Assembly: GCF_013408095.1 (NCBI RefSeq)
Contig: NZ_JACBZF010000005.1
Location: 124,001 to 188,000, forward strand
Direction of reading: 5' to 3'
DNA: 64,000 bases
Source of the DNA: Novosphingobium marinum
GTDB lineage: Bacteria; Pseudomonadota; Alphaproteobacteria; Sphingomonadales; Sphingomonadaceae
Positions 46,135 to 54,785 of this stretch are shown here, piece after piece. Both the position numbers and the translations under genes were made by a program. The notes under the pieces are model-generated. The model saw only the letters and a program-made list of their open reading frames with translations, searched no databases and was not told where the DNA came from. Each line of letters starts with the position of its first letter. Position 1 is the first letter of the stretch.

Positions 46135-46856
46135 CCCGGTGAGCCCGTGCGCAGCCAGCCCGTCACCGAATAGCGGCGGAAGCCCGCAGCGCGCGTGACT
46201 TCGCTGACGCTGTGGAGCGAGGGCACGCGGAACAGGTTGAGCGTATTGAGCGCAGGCGCGAAACCCCGCTCGACGTTGCCTTCCCCATCGTGGAACAGCA
46301 GCAGCCCGCCCCACTCGGTCCGCCATTTCGGCGTCAGCCCGAAGACGTAGGCGGCGCGCCGGTTCTTGCCCTCGACCGCGTCGTCGTGCGCGGTCAGGAA
46401 ATCGCCCGGCGAGTAGGCCGTCGCCTGCCCGTCTGCGAAGGCGATGTCGTCCGCGCCCGTGACGGCCCGCAGGAAGTCGCGCGCCTCGTCCTGCGAAAGC
46501 CATGAAACCAGCGCGGCGACCGGATCGTCGCTCTCCTGCCGGGACGCTGCGTCGTCGGGCACGCGGATCGTCTCGTAGCGGTACTGGAAGCCGTAGCGAG
46601 CCGCCGCATGGATCGAATTGTCGAGTTCGCGCCGCTTTTCGGGCGGGAGCGAGGCTTGCCCGGCGCGGTCGATTTCCATCACCTTCTCGCCTGCGTTGAA
46701 CACCTGCCGCCAGTCTTCGCGGGCGCGCAGGTTCGCGTGAAGCCGCTCGGCGGCATCGCCTGCCAGGAAATCGCGTAGCTGGAGGCGGCCATGCCGGGCG
46801 AAGCTTGCCGCGAGTTCGGTCGCATCGAGGCGCGGATTGATCGTGAAACCGGTCAT
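46131..46856 (-). CDS. 2-oxoglutarate/Fe(II)-dependent oxygenase A (prolyl-hydroxylase-like)
   Basis: This 241-residue cytosolic dioxygenase has the facial triad H157-x-D159 (TAHDDA) and H215 (PSLHSV), with R228 binding 2-oxoglutarate (RRYSVTGW). The ATG at 46856 is preferred to the ATG at 46901, because it leaves 64 bases rather than 19 for divergent promoters and removes residues absent from the paralogue. It is about one-third similar by eye to the divergent gene at 46921, with matching blocks at both ends. It is translationally coupled to the TPR sulfotransferase. Confidence 0.85.
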   Translation of the reverse strand: MTGFTINPRLDATELAASFARHGRLQLRDFLAGDAAERLHANLRAREDWRQVFNAGEKVMEIDRAGQASLPPEKRRELDNSIHAAARYGFQYRYETIRVPDDAASRQESDDPVAALVSWLSQDEARDFLRAVTGADDIAFADGQATAYSPGDFLTAHDDAVEGKNRRAAYVFGLTPKWRTEWGGLLLFHDGEGNVERGFAPALNTLNLFRVPSLHSVSEVTRAAGFRRYSVTGWLRTGSPG

Positions 46857-46920
46857 GTCCAGCCTGTTCCTGCCTATGTTGCCCTTGCCGGGACGCGCCA
46901 TCGGTCCCTAGTAGGAAGCC

Positions 46921-47679
46921 ATGCAGTCCATGTCCAATTCGTCCACCGGCGAGATCCGGATTTTCGACGTGAACCCCGCGCTAGACCGCGCCGCGCTCGC
47001 CGAGCAATTCAGCCGCAATCGCCGCATCCAGATCCGCGACGTGCTGACCGACGAGTCCGCGAGAAACCTGCACGGCATCCTCGCTCGCGAGACGCCGTGG
47101 GGGCTTGCCTGGCATGCCGCCGAAGACGGGCCGCACAACATCCGGCGCGAGGATCTTGCAACGCTTTCGCAGGACGAGCGGGTCGCGATTGCGCGCAAGC
47201 TCGATACCGCGATGCGCGGGACGGACTACGGCTTTACCTATGCGCAGTACCCGATGCTCGATGCCTACCTGAAGAAGTGGTCGCCCGGCAGCCCGCAGGA
47301 CGCGGTGCTCGAACTCATCAACGACCAGCCTTTCCTCGACCTGATCCGCGAGGTAAGCGGCATCGCCGAGCTCGTGAAGGCCGATGCGCAGGCGACGCTC
47401 TACGGGCCGGGGCATTTCCTCGCTCAGCATGACGACAGCCATGTCGCCGAAGGCTGGCGGCTCGCCTACGTGCTCAACCTGTGCAACACCGACTGGCGGC
47501 CCGAATGGGGCGGCTACCTCAATTTCTATCGCGAGGACGGCGACATCGAGCAGGGTTTCCGGCCCCGCTTCAACGCGCTCAATCTCTTCGCCGTACCGCA
47601 GCGCCACGCGGTGTCCTACGTCCCGCCGTTTGCGCCGCCAGAGCGCCTTGCCATCACCGGCTGGTTCCGCGACCGATGA
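46921..47679 (+). CDS. 2-oxoglutarate/Fe(II)-dependent oxygenase B (prolyl-hydroxylase-like)
   Basis: This 252-residue paralogue of the divergent gene has the iron triad H170-x-D172 (LAQHDD) and H229 (PQRHAV), with R242 for 2-oxoglutarate (ERLAITGWF). The N-terminal block IRIFDVNPALDRAALAEQF aligns with FTINPRLDATELAASF of the partner. WRPEWGGYLNFY is the double-stranded helix core. The start is ATG 46921 or ATG 46930. Its stop overlaps the start of the TPR-oxygenase gene (ATGA), so the two are made together. Confidence 0.87.
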   Translation: MQSMSNSSTGEIRIFDVNPALDRAALAEQFSRNRRIQIRDVLTDESARNLHGILARETPWGLAWHAAEDGPHNIRREDLATLSQDERVAIARKLDTAMRGTDYGFTYAQYPMLDAYLKKWSPGSPQDAVLELINDQPFLDLIREVSGIAELVKADAQATLYGPGHFLAQHDDSHVAEGWRLAYVLNLCNTDWRPEWGGYLNFYREDGDIEQGFRPRFNALNLFAVPQRHAVSYVPPFAPPERLAITGWFRDR

Positions 47680-49355
47680 GCCAGGCCAACATCGCCGTCC
47701 TGCGCCAGGGCGCGCTCGATGCGGAGAAGGCGGGCAGGCCGGAGGAGGCCGCCGCGCTGTTCGACCGTGCGCTGGAGGAATCGCCCAAGGATGCCGCCCT
47801 GTGGAACAGCGCCGCGGGCAGCGCGCTGCGCATGAGCGACGGCGAACGGGCAGTGACGATGTTCCGCATGGCGCTGACGCTCGATCCGCGCTCGCTCGAA
47901 TGCGCGATCAACCTCGGCATTGCCCTGCGCAAGGTCGGCCGGCCGCGCGAGGCCATCGAGGAACTGGCCAAGTACGAGGACGAGGCGGTCAACGACGCGC
48001 GTTACTGGTCGGTACGCGGCGCGGCGGAGCGCGACGTCGGCAAGCTGGCCGCCGCCGCGCGGTCCTACGATCATTGTCTCGCGCTCAAGGCCGATCACAA
48101 GCAGGCGCTGCAGGGTCGTGCGCGGGTTGCGCTCGAACGCGGCGAAGCCAACGCGCGCGAGCGGTTCGAGCGCGCGCTGCAGGCGCAGAAGGGCGATGCG
48201 CAGGCCTGGCTGGGCTTCGCGCAGGCTCTCGACGTTTCCGGCCAGCCCCAGGAGGCCCTGAAGATCGCGACGCAGCTTGCCGAGCAGGCACCGCAATGGA
48301 CCGACGGCCTCGATTTCCTCGCGCAGATGCGGATCGCGACCGGGCAGGGCGGGGATTTCGCATCGGGATACGCCGCCGCGGTGAAGCGCGTGCCGCAGGA
48401 CAAGGCGGTGCGGTTCGCCTGGGCGCGCTCGCTCGCCGGTGTCGACCGCTACGCCGATGCGGCGGATGTCGCGGCACGGGCTGCGCGCGATTTCGCGGAC
48501 GAGCCGGGCTTTCGCCTGCTCGAAGCCATTCATGCCGGCGAGGCGGGAGACGACGAGCGCGCCGAACGCATATTCGCCGCGCTCGATCTGCAGAGCGAGG
48601 ATCGCCTCCTGCACGAGGCGCGGCATCGCCTGCGACGGCACGAGGCCGATCGCGCCGAAGAACTGCTGGCACGGGCCCTCGCCGACGATCCGTTCTCCGT
48701 CGCCGGATGGGCGCTACGCTCGATCGCGTGGCGCATGCTCGGCGATCCGCGCAACGAATGGCTCAACGGGCAGGAGGGTCTGGTGCAACTGCTCCCGCTG
48801 CCGCTCGACGAGGACACGTTCGAGGCGGCGCGCAAGAGCCTGCACGGGCTGCACGATCGTTCGGCGTTGCCCATCGGTCAGTCGGTGCGCGGCGGCACGC
48901 AGACGCGGGGGCGCATATTCTCGCGGACCGAGCCCGAATTCCTGGCCCTGGGCAGGGCGGTGGCCGAGGCTCTGGAGACCTATCGTTCGGGCCTGCCGCC
49001 CCTCGACGAGACGCACCCGCTGCTCAGGCTGCGCGACGCGCCGTTGCATTTCGCGGGTTCGTGGTCGGTTCGGCTGGTGAGCAACGGGCACCATACCGGC
49101 CACGTCCATCCACGCGGGGTGCTGTCCTCGGCGCTCTACATGGAATTGCCCGAAGGACTGGGCGCGGGGGATCGCGACGGCTGGCTCGAACTGGGCAGGC
49201 CGCCGGCGGACCTGCGTCTCGACATGCCGCCGATGCGGATCGTCGAGCCGAAGCGCGCACACCTCGCGCTGTTTCCCAGCTCGCTCTACCACGGGACGCG
49301 GCCGTTCGAGGGCGGCTGCCGCATGACCGTGGCCTTCGACGTCGTTTCCGACTGA
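47676..49355 (+). CDS. TPR-repeat protein with C-terminal putative 2OG-Fe(II) oxygenase domain
   Basis: This 559-residue protein has TPR-like repeats over about residues 5-330 (repeating LDAEKAGRPEEAAALFDRAL, LAKVGRP-type helices). The last 200 residues look like a 2OG-FeII_Oxy_5 domain: SWSVRLVSNGHHTGHVHPRG with candidate metal His, LYMELP, and FPSSLYHGTRPF with the second His, then RMTVAFD with the Arg. It has no signal peptide. It mirrors the architecture of the TPR-sulfotransferase on the other strand: TPR scaffold plus a modifying domain. Confidence 0.83.
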   Translation: MSQANIAVLRQGALDAEKAGRPEEAAALFDRALEESPKDAALWNSAAGSALRMSDGERAVTMFRMALTLDPRSLECAINLGIALRKVGRPREAIEELAKYEDEAVNDARYWSVRGAAERDVGKLAAAARSYDHCLALKADHKQALQGRARVALERGEANARERFERALQAQKGDAQAWLGFAQALDVSGQPQEALKIATQLAEQAPQWTDGLDFLAQMRIATGQGGDFASGYAAAVKRVPQDKAVRFAWARSLAGVDRYADAADVAARAARDFADEPGFRLLEAIHAGEAGDDERAERIFAALDLQSEDRLLHEARHRLRRHEADRAEELLARALADDPFSVAGWALRSIAWRMLGDPRNEWLNGQEGLVQLLPLPLDEDTFEAARKSLHGLHDRSALPIGQSVRGGTQTRGRIFSRTEPEFLALGRAVAEALETYRSGLPPLDETHPLLRLRDAPLHFAGSWSVRLVSNGHHTGHVHPRGVLSSALYMELPEGLGAGDRDGWLELGRPPADLRLDMPPMRIVEPKRAHLALFPSSLYHGTRPFEGGCRMTVAFDVVSD

Positions 49356-49404
49356 GCTTTCGCGGGATCGTCCGGCAGGCTGCCGGGCTCTCGCTCACGA
49401 GAAA

Positions 49405-49447
49405 AAGAAAAAGGGCGGCGGCACCGAAGTGCCACCGCCCCTTTTTT
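49405..49447. terminator. bidirectional terminator between TPR-oxygenase and TonB receptor
   Basis: A 12-bp stem (49413-49424 with 49429-49440) is flanked by an A-rich run and by TTTTTT. On the minus strand the loop is a stable TTCG and the one imperfect pair becomes a G-U wobble; on the plus strand the loop is CGAA and that pair is a C-A mismatch. It therefore works best for the minus-strand receptor transcript. Confidence 0.9.
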
Positions 49448-49469
49448 CAGGTCGTGTTCCGAAGTCGGA

Positions 49470-52352
49470 TCAGAACTCGGCGCGGAACGACACGAAGAAG
49501 TCGCGGCCGAGAACGTCATAGACGTTCGGGAAGGTGTTGGCCTGCTGCTGCGAGTCGCCGGTGAGCGGCGGCTTGGTGTTCAGCAGGTTGTTGACGCCGA
49601 AGGTGACGACGCGGTCTTCCTGGACCTCGAACGCCAGCGTCATGTCGAGGTAGAACCTCTCGCTCAGGCCCGCAACGGCGAGATTTGCCGGATCCACACC
49701 CTGGTTGACGATCTGGTCGTCGTCGCCGCTGCCGATGTAACGGCCACGGAAGCTTAGCCGCTGCGGGCCGTCCTGCCAGGTGATACGCGTGGTGAACTTG
49801 TATTCCGGCTGGAAGGTGCCGCAGGTGGCGCCGTAGTAGCCCGCACAGATGTTCACCTGGTCGGGAAGGTCCGCAACCGGGGTGAAGTTGTTCTTGTCGG
49901 TCCACGTACCGAGGAAGAAGAACGACAGCTGGCTTTCCGCTTCGCCGTAGAGGCTGAAGCCGACCGGGGTCGAGTAGTCGATCTGAAGGTCGACGCCCGA
50001 GGTTTCCAGTTCGGCGATGTTCGCGTTCAGGATCTCGACGTTGTCGATCGCACCCGAACCGAAGCGGTTGATCGCCTGGCAGTACTCGCTGTTGATGTCC
50101 TGCACCGTGTAATAGCAGAGCGACAGCGAGTTGTTCAGGCCGCCACCGAGCGTCGTGATCAGGTTCTCGACCTTGATGTCGAAGTAGTCGATCGTGATCG
50201 CGAGGCGCGGAATGAACGAGGGCTGCAGCACGACGCCCGCGGTCCACGAGTCGGAAACTTCTTCCTCGAGGTCCGGGTTACCGCCGAACAGGCCTTCGAT
50301 CTGCGAGTTCAGCTGGATAGCATCAGTGAACACGGCGTTGGCCGGAACGCCCGTCGCGATACACAGGTCGCGAACCGCATCGGTGCGGTTGTCGACGTTG
50401 CGGCTCGAGCACGGGTCGGAAGCCGGCGGGAAGCCCTGCGAGTTGCCGCCGAACAGTTCCTCGACGTTCGGAGCACGGACCGCGCGCTGGTACTGACCGC
50501 GGATCGTGATGTCGCGGATCGGCGACAGCGTCGCGCCGATGGCGTAGGTCCAGGTGCCGCCAATGGCGTCGAGCGAGTAGTCCGAGTAACGACCGGCGGC
50601 CGTGATCTCGAAGCGGTCGACGAAGCCGTCGGTGATGATCGGCAGGTAGATTTCGCCGAACAGTTCCTTCACGTCGTAGCTGCCCTGGGTCGGAAGACCG
50701 GCGTTGAAGCCGGCGACGTCGCCCGAGGCGAGAGCCGTGTCGGGAATGTACTGCGAGGAGACCTTGCGATACTCGGCACCGAACGCGACGCCGAGCGGAC
50801 CGCCCGGGAGGTCGAACAGTTCGCCGTTGATCGCGGCGGACGCGACCTGCAGGCTCGAGATTTCGGTGTTCTGCGCGCGAATACGGATGAAGTCCGCAGC
50901 TTCGGGCGAAATCGTGCCGAGACCGAAGATGTTGAGCGGCGTACAGCCGTTCGACTGATCGGAGCAGACGAGGTTGCCGTTGGCGTCGAACTCGGTGCGC
51001 AGTGCCTGGAGGAAGCGGCTGACCGAGATGTTGCCGGTCTGGATCTGCGAGTTACGCGTGCGCGAGTACATGTAGTACGCATCGTAGCCCCAACCCGGAA
51101 CGATATCGCCCTTCACGCCGGCGAGGACGCGGAACGCGTTACGCTCGTCGTTCGAGTTGCGCGAGCCGGTCTCGAGCAGACGACGGCGGACGAGCGAGGT
51201 GACGTAGCCGTCGCCATCGGTATCGAGCGCCGCAAGCTGGTTCTGCACGCCGGGGGCGAAGAACGGGCTGTCGACATCGAGTTCCGAGGTGATGAACGCC
51301 GGGGTGGCGGCCAGTTCCTGCGGAACGACGTTGTTGACGTACGACACTTCGGCGTAAGCCGTCACGTTGTCGTTGATCTCGTAGTCGGCATAGCCACCGA
51401 CCATGTAGCGTTCCTGGGGAAGCTGCAGGTAGTTGGCAGGCGCGTAGTTGTAGGGGCTGAACGGGACGAGCGTGCCGCCCGTATCGGCGAACTGGGCGCC
51501 GAGCGCATCGACGTAGGTCGTCGGAACGCCCGACGAACCGCCGCGGACGGGACCCGGAACGCCCTCGTCGCAGTCAACCTCGATGCCGGTGCCGGTACCG
51601 TCGACCGAACCCGGAACGATGCAGCCGTCGACAGCGGCGAAGCGCGAGAACTCGCGGGCAGACTGGAAGATCGGCTTACGACGGGCGTACGAGGCCCAGA
51701 CGGTGACGTGGCCACGGCCGTCGGCAAGGTCACTGCCGATCGCCATGTCGAGGTTGTAGCGGAAGCCGTCGCCTTCCTCGGTGATGTTGGTCTGGCCGCC
51801 GATCAGCAGGCCGTCGAGGTCGTCGCGCAGCTTGAAGTTCACGACACCGGCGATGGCGTCCGAACCGTAAACGGCCGATGCACCGCCGGTCACGACATCG
51901 ACGCTGTCGATGAGGAACTGCGGGATCGTGTTGAGGTCGACGATCTGGTTGGTATCGTAGAACATCCAGCGGCGGCTGTTCACGAGGACCATCGTGCGGG
52001 TCTCGCCAAGGCCGCGCAGGTTCAGCGTGGCCGCGCCGTTACCGGGGTTGTTCGAGAAGCCGGTGAGGCCGGGAACGACCTGCGGCAGGGTGTTGATCAC
52101 GGACTCGACGTTGACCGAGCCGGACAGCTGGAACTCTTCCTCGCCGACGACGGCGACAGGGGCCGCGGTGTCGAGGTCGGGGCGGGCGATACGCGAACCG
52201 GTGACGACGATGACGCCGGCGGGCTCTTCAGCCTCGAGGTTTCCGAGTTCACCGGCAGCCTGCGCGAAGGCAGGTTGGGCGGCGACGGTCATCGCAATTG
52301 CCGACAGGCAAGTTGCGCTCCGCAGAGCGGCCTTCTGTACAGTGGATTTCAC
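49470..52352 (-). CDS. TonB-dependent receptor, large
   Basis: This 960-residue outer-membrane active transporter starts at GTG 52352, with AAGGGA nine bases upstream, and has a signal peptide ending PAFAQ. The TonB box region is VIVVTGSRI. The plug domain carries TLNLRGLGETRTMVLVNSRR (within limits) and VDVVTGGASAVYGSDAIAGVVN. The barrel ends in the aromatic SFRAEF. Extracellular loops hold several Cys pairs (CSDQSNGC, CSSRN...LC, LCYY...YC, ICAGYYGATC), suggesting disulfide-locked loops and peptide-like ligands, which is inference. It lies beside the oxygenase/sulfotransferase cluster. Confidence 0.95.
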   Translation of the reverse strand: MKSTVQKAALRSATCLSAIAMTVAAQPAFAQAAGELGNLEAEEPAGVIVVTGSRIARPDLDTAAPVAVVGEEEFQLSGSVNVESVINTLPQVVPGLTGFSNNPGNGAATLNLRGLGETRTMVLVNSRRWMFYDTNQIVDLNTIPQFLIDSVDVVTGGASAVYGSDAIAGVVNFKLRDDLDGLLIGGQTNITEEGDGFRYNLDMAIGSDLADGRGHVTVWASYARRKPIFQSAREFSRFAAVDGCIVPGSVDGTGTGIEVDCDEGVPGPVRGGSSGVPTTYVDALGAQFADTGGTLVPFSPYNYAPANYLQLPQERYMVGGYADYEINDNVTAYAEVSYVNNVVPQELAATPAFITSELDVDSPFFAPGVQNQLAALDTDGDGYVTSLVRRRLLETGSRNSNDERNAFRVLAGVKGDIVPGWGYDAYYMYSRTRNSQIQTGNISVSRFLQALRTEFDANGNLVCSDQSNGCTPLNIFGLGTISPEAADFIRIRAQNTEISSLQVASAAINGELFDLPGGPLGVAFGAEYRKVSSQYIPDTALASGDVAGFNAGLPTQGSYDVKELFGEIYLPIITDGFVDRFEITAAGRYSDYSLDAIGGTWTYAIGATLSPIRDITIRGQYQRAVRAPNVEELFGGNSQGFPPASDPCSSRNVDNRTDAVRDLCIATGVPANAVFTDAIQLNSQIEGLFGGNPDLEEEVSDSWTAGVVLQPSFIPRLAITIDYFDIKVENLITTLGGGLNNSLSLCYYTVQDINSEYCQAINRFGSGAIDNVEILNANIAELETSGVDLQIDYSTPVGFSLYGEAESQLSFFFLGTWTDKNNFTPVADLPDQVNICAGYYGATCGTFQPEYKFTTRITWQDGPQRLSFRGRYIGSGDDDQIVNQGVDPANLAVAGLSERFYLDMTLAFEVQEDRVVTFGVNNLLNTKPPLTGDSQQQANTFPNVYDVLGRDFFVSFRAEF

Positions 52353-52792
52353 AGTGTTGGTCCCTTGTTGTTTATCGTCCGTCCGCCGGCACCTCTTCAT
52401 GTGCACCGTACGAACGACCCGGACGCAGACAAAAGACGAAGCTCTCGCCTGCCAGATGCGGACTTCTCGCCCCCGGTGTCCACGTTTTCAATGCCAATCG
52501 CTGCGTCGCAAAAATTGATCGACGGACTGTGTTCTGGCTGCAACACTCCTGCGGGGCTTTCGCTAGAGCGCTTGAAAACAACGGGAATCCGGACCTTTCG
52601 GGCAATTTGATGTTGCAGTTTGAGCACTATTCTGAACGGGCATTGCGTTGGCCGGTGCGATATTGAAATAGAATTGCAATGTTTCGGCCTCCGGCGTTTG
52701 CGCTGCGACATGGCCGCCGCGATACCGGTGTTTGACGACCTGCCGACAGGAACGCTAACCGCCGGAAAATTCACGAGGGAAGGCGACTCTCA
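52353..52792. other. intergenic region between TonB receptor and mtnP
   Basis: This is 440 bases of divergent promoter space, visibly more AT-rich than the flanks, especially 52600-52690. I see no coding signal, hairpin with a T-run, or convincing sigma-70 pair. The mtnP start has GAGGGAAGG just upstream at 52776-52784. A regulatory or small-RNA function cannot be excluded. Confidence 0.5.
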
Positions 52793-53689
52793 ATGTATTC
52801 CGGCAAGTCGCGGCACTGGCATATCGGCGTGATCGGCGGTTCTGGCCTTTCGGGCGGGATCGAACTGGAGAACGCACAGGAGATCGCCGTATCCAGCCCG
52901 TTCGGCGAGCCGTCGGGGCCCGTCGTTCAGGGGCGCATCGGAAACGTGCGCTTCACGTTCCTTGCGCGGCACGGGCAAGGGCATCGCATCCCGCCGTCGC
53001 GGATCAACTATCGCGCCAACATCGACGTGCTCAAGCGGTGCCGGGTTACCGACATCCTGTCATTGTCCGCGATCGGATCGCTGCGCGAGGAGATCGCGCC
53101 GGGCACCTTCGTCACTCCTGACCAGTTCATCGACCGTACCGAAGGGCGTGAGCGGTCGTTCTTCGATACAGGCCTCGTCACGCATGTCAGCATCGCCGAC
53201 CCGGTGTGTCCGCGGCTCGCGGGAACGGCCGCGCAGGCGGCGCGCAACGCGGGCGCTGCGGTGCACGAGGGCGGATGCTACCTCGCAATGGAAGGGCCGC
53301 AGTTCTCCACCCGCGCCGAAAGCCGGATGTACAGGGCCTGGGGCGCCGACGTGATCGGGATGACCGCCATGCCCGAAGCGCGCCTGGCGCGCGAGGCGGA
53401 ACTTCCCTACGCTCTCCTCGGCATGGCGACGGACTACGATGCCTGGCGCGAGGAGGACGCGGGCGTCGAGGCGTCGGATATCATCGCGGTGATGAAGTCC
53501 AACGTCGATCTCGCGCGGCGCGCGGTGCGAGAACTGGCCCTTTTGCTCCCCGAGGTCCGCGAACCGAGCGCCATCGACACGGCGCTGGACAACGCCGTCA
53601 TAACCTCCCCCGCGATGCGCGATCCGAAACTGGTCGCAAGGCTGGACGCGGTGGCGGGCCGGCTGCTCTTCCCGGACGTGGAAGAATAG
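52793..53689 (+). CDS. mtnP: S-methyl-5'-thioadenosine phosphorylase
   Basis: MtnP phosphorolyses methylthioadenosine to adenine and methylthioribose-1-phosphate in the Met salvage pathway. The 298-residue protein has the phosphate site GVIGGSGL near residue 12, RHGQGH, the ribose/base site MEGPQFSTRAES and GMTAMPEA, and the TDYDAW motif with the Asp pair that favours adenine-type purines. The start is well supported by GAGGGAAGG. Hypoxanthine/guanosine phosphorylase is an alternative within the same family. A terminator follows. Confidence 0.9.
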   Translation: MYSGKSRHWHIGVIGGSGLSGGIELENAQEIAVSSPFGEPSGPVVQGRIGNVRFTFLARHGQGHRIPPSRINYRANIDVLKRCRVTDILSLSAIGSLREEIAPGTFVTPDQFIDRTEGRERSFFDTGLVTHVSIADPVCPRLAGTAAQAARNAGAAVHEGGCYLAMEGPQFSTRAESRMYRAWGADVIGMTAMPEARLAREAELPYALLGMATDYDAWREEDAGVEASDIIAVMKSNVDLARRAVRELALLLPEVREPSAIDTALDNAVITSPAMRDPKLVARLDAVAGRLLFPDVEE

Positions 53690-53704
53690 GGCTTCCGCAA
53701 AAGG

Positions 53705-53743
53705 AAAGGGGCCCTCCGCGCCGGCACGCGAAAGGCCCCCTTT
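53705..53743. terminator. terminator between mtnP and tadC
   Basis: AAAGGGGCC (53705-53713) pairs with GGCCCC-CTTT (53734-53743) around a 20-base loop that has its own weak pairing. It lies between the convergent ends of mtnP and tadC and is probably bidirectional. Confidence 0.7.
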
Positions 53744-53761
53744 GCCCGGCGGCGACCTGGG

Positions 53762-54766
53762 TCAGCCGCCCGGACCGTCTGAGAAGGCGTCGGCGATCGA
53801 ACAGGCCGCCGGGCCGAGGATGACGACGAACAGCACAGGCAGGATGAACAGGATCAGCGGCACCGTCATGATCGCGGGAAGGCGCGCGGCCTTTTCCTCC
53901 GCCTTCATCATGCGTTCGTTGCGGAATTCGGCCGAAAGGACGCGCAGTGCCGAAGCGAGCGGCGTACCGTAGCGCTCTGTCTGGACCATCGTCGTGACCA
54001 CGCCGCGAACCGATTCGAGATCGACGCGGTAGGCGAGGTTCTCGAAGGCCTGCTTGCGCTCTGTCAGGAACGACAGCTCGATCGACGTCAGCGAGAATTC
54101 ATCGCCGAGTTCGGGATAGGCGCGGCCCAGTTCCTTGGCCACGCGTTCGAACGCGGCGTCGACGGTGAGACCCGCTTCCGCGCAGATGACGAGCAGGTCG
54201 AGTGCGTCGGGAAGACCCTTGCGGACCTTGTCGGTGCGCTTCGAGATCATGTTCTGGATGAAGATGTCCGGCCCCTTGTAGCCGGCACCGACCGCGACGG
54301 CGAAACCGGCGAAGCGCTTCATCGTGCCCCAGTCGGGGAAGTATTCGATGACGTAGATCACGATGCCCGCGATCAGGCCAAGTACGATGGGCATGACCAG
54401 GCGCGCGAAGATGACCGCGACGGCGAGTTCCTTCTTGCGGATACCGGCCTGCGCCAGCTTCTGCGTCACCGTCTTGAGCTGGCTTTCCTGCAGCATCTTG
54501 AGCGAGCCGAGGAACTCTTTCATCTTGTCCGCGGTCTCGTTCTTGCGGACGAGGCTGGCGCGCTTCTTGGCCGTGACCATGATGCCCGACTTGAGCTCTG
54601 CGCGGCGGGCATTGAGCGCCTTCACGCGCTTCGCCATCGGATCCTTGATCGTGATCGCGGCGTAGAGCGCCATGACCACCGCCGCCGATGCCATGCCCGC
54701 AAGCACGGTGGCGATCAGGATGACGTCGAAGCCGAGGAGCGTCGGGCCTGGCGGGTTGTTCAGCAT
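53762..54766 (-). CDS. tadC: Flp pilus assembly protein TadC
   Basis: TadC is the second polytopic platform protein of the Flp (type IVc) pilus. The 334-residue protein has an N-terminal helix (about 14-37), then two central helices (about 115-170), the T2SSF domain with LDLLVICAEAGLTVDAAFERV and ALRVLSAEFRNERMMKAEEKA (each within limits), and a C-terminal helix pair. It is 19 bases after tadB, last in the operon. Confidence 0.93.
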   Translation of the reverse strand: MLNNPPGPTLLGFDVILIATVLAGMASAAVVMALYAAITIKDPMAKRVKALNARRAELKSGIMVTAKKRASLVRKNETADKMKEFLGSLKMLQESQLKTVTQKLAQAGIRKKELAVAVIFARLVMPIVLGLIAGIVIYVIEYFPDWGTMKRFAGFAVAVGAGYKGPDIFIQNMISKRTDKVRKGLPDALDLLVICAEAGLTVDAAFERVAKELGRAYPELGDEFSLTSIELSFLTERKQAFENLAYRVDLESVRGVVTTMVQTERYGTPLASALRVLSAEFRNERMMKAEEKAARLPAIMTVPLILFILPVLFVVILGPAACSIADAFSDGPGG

Positions 54767-54785
54767 GGGTGCCGCTCTCTTTCGC

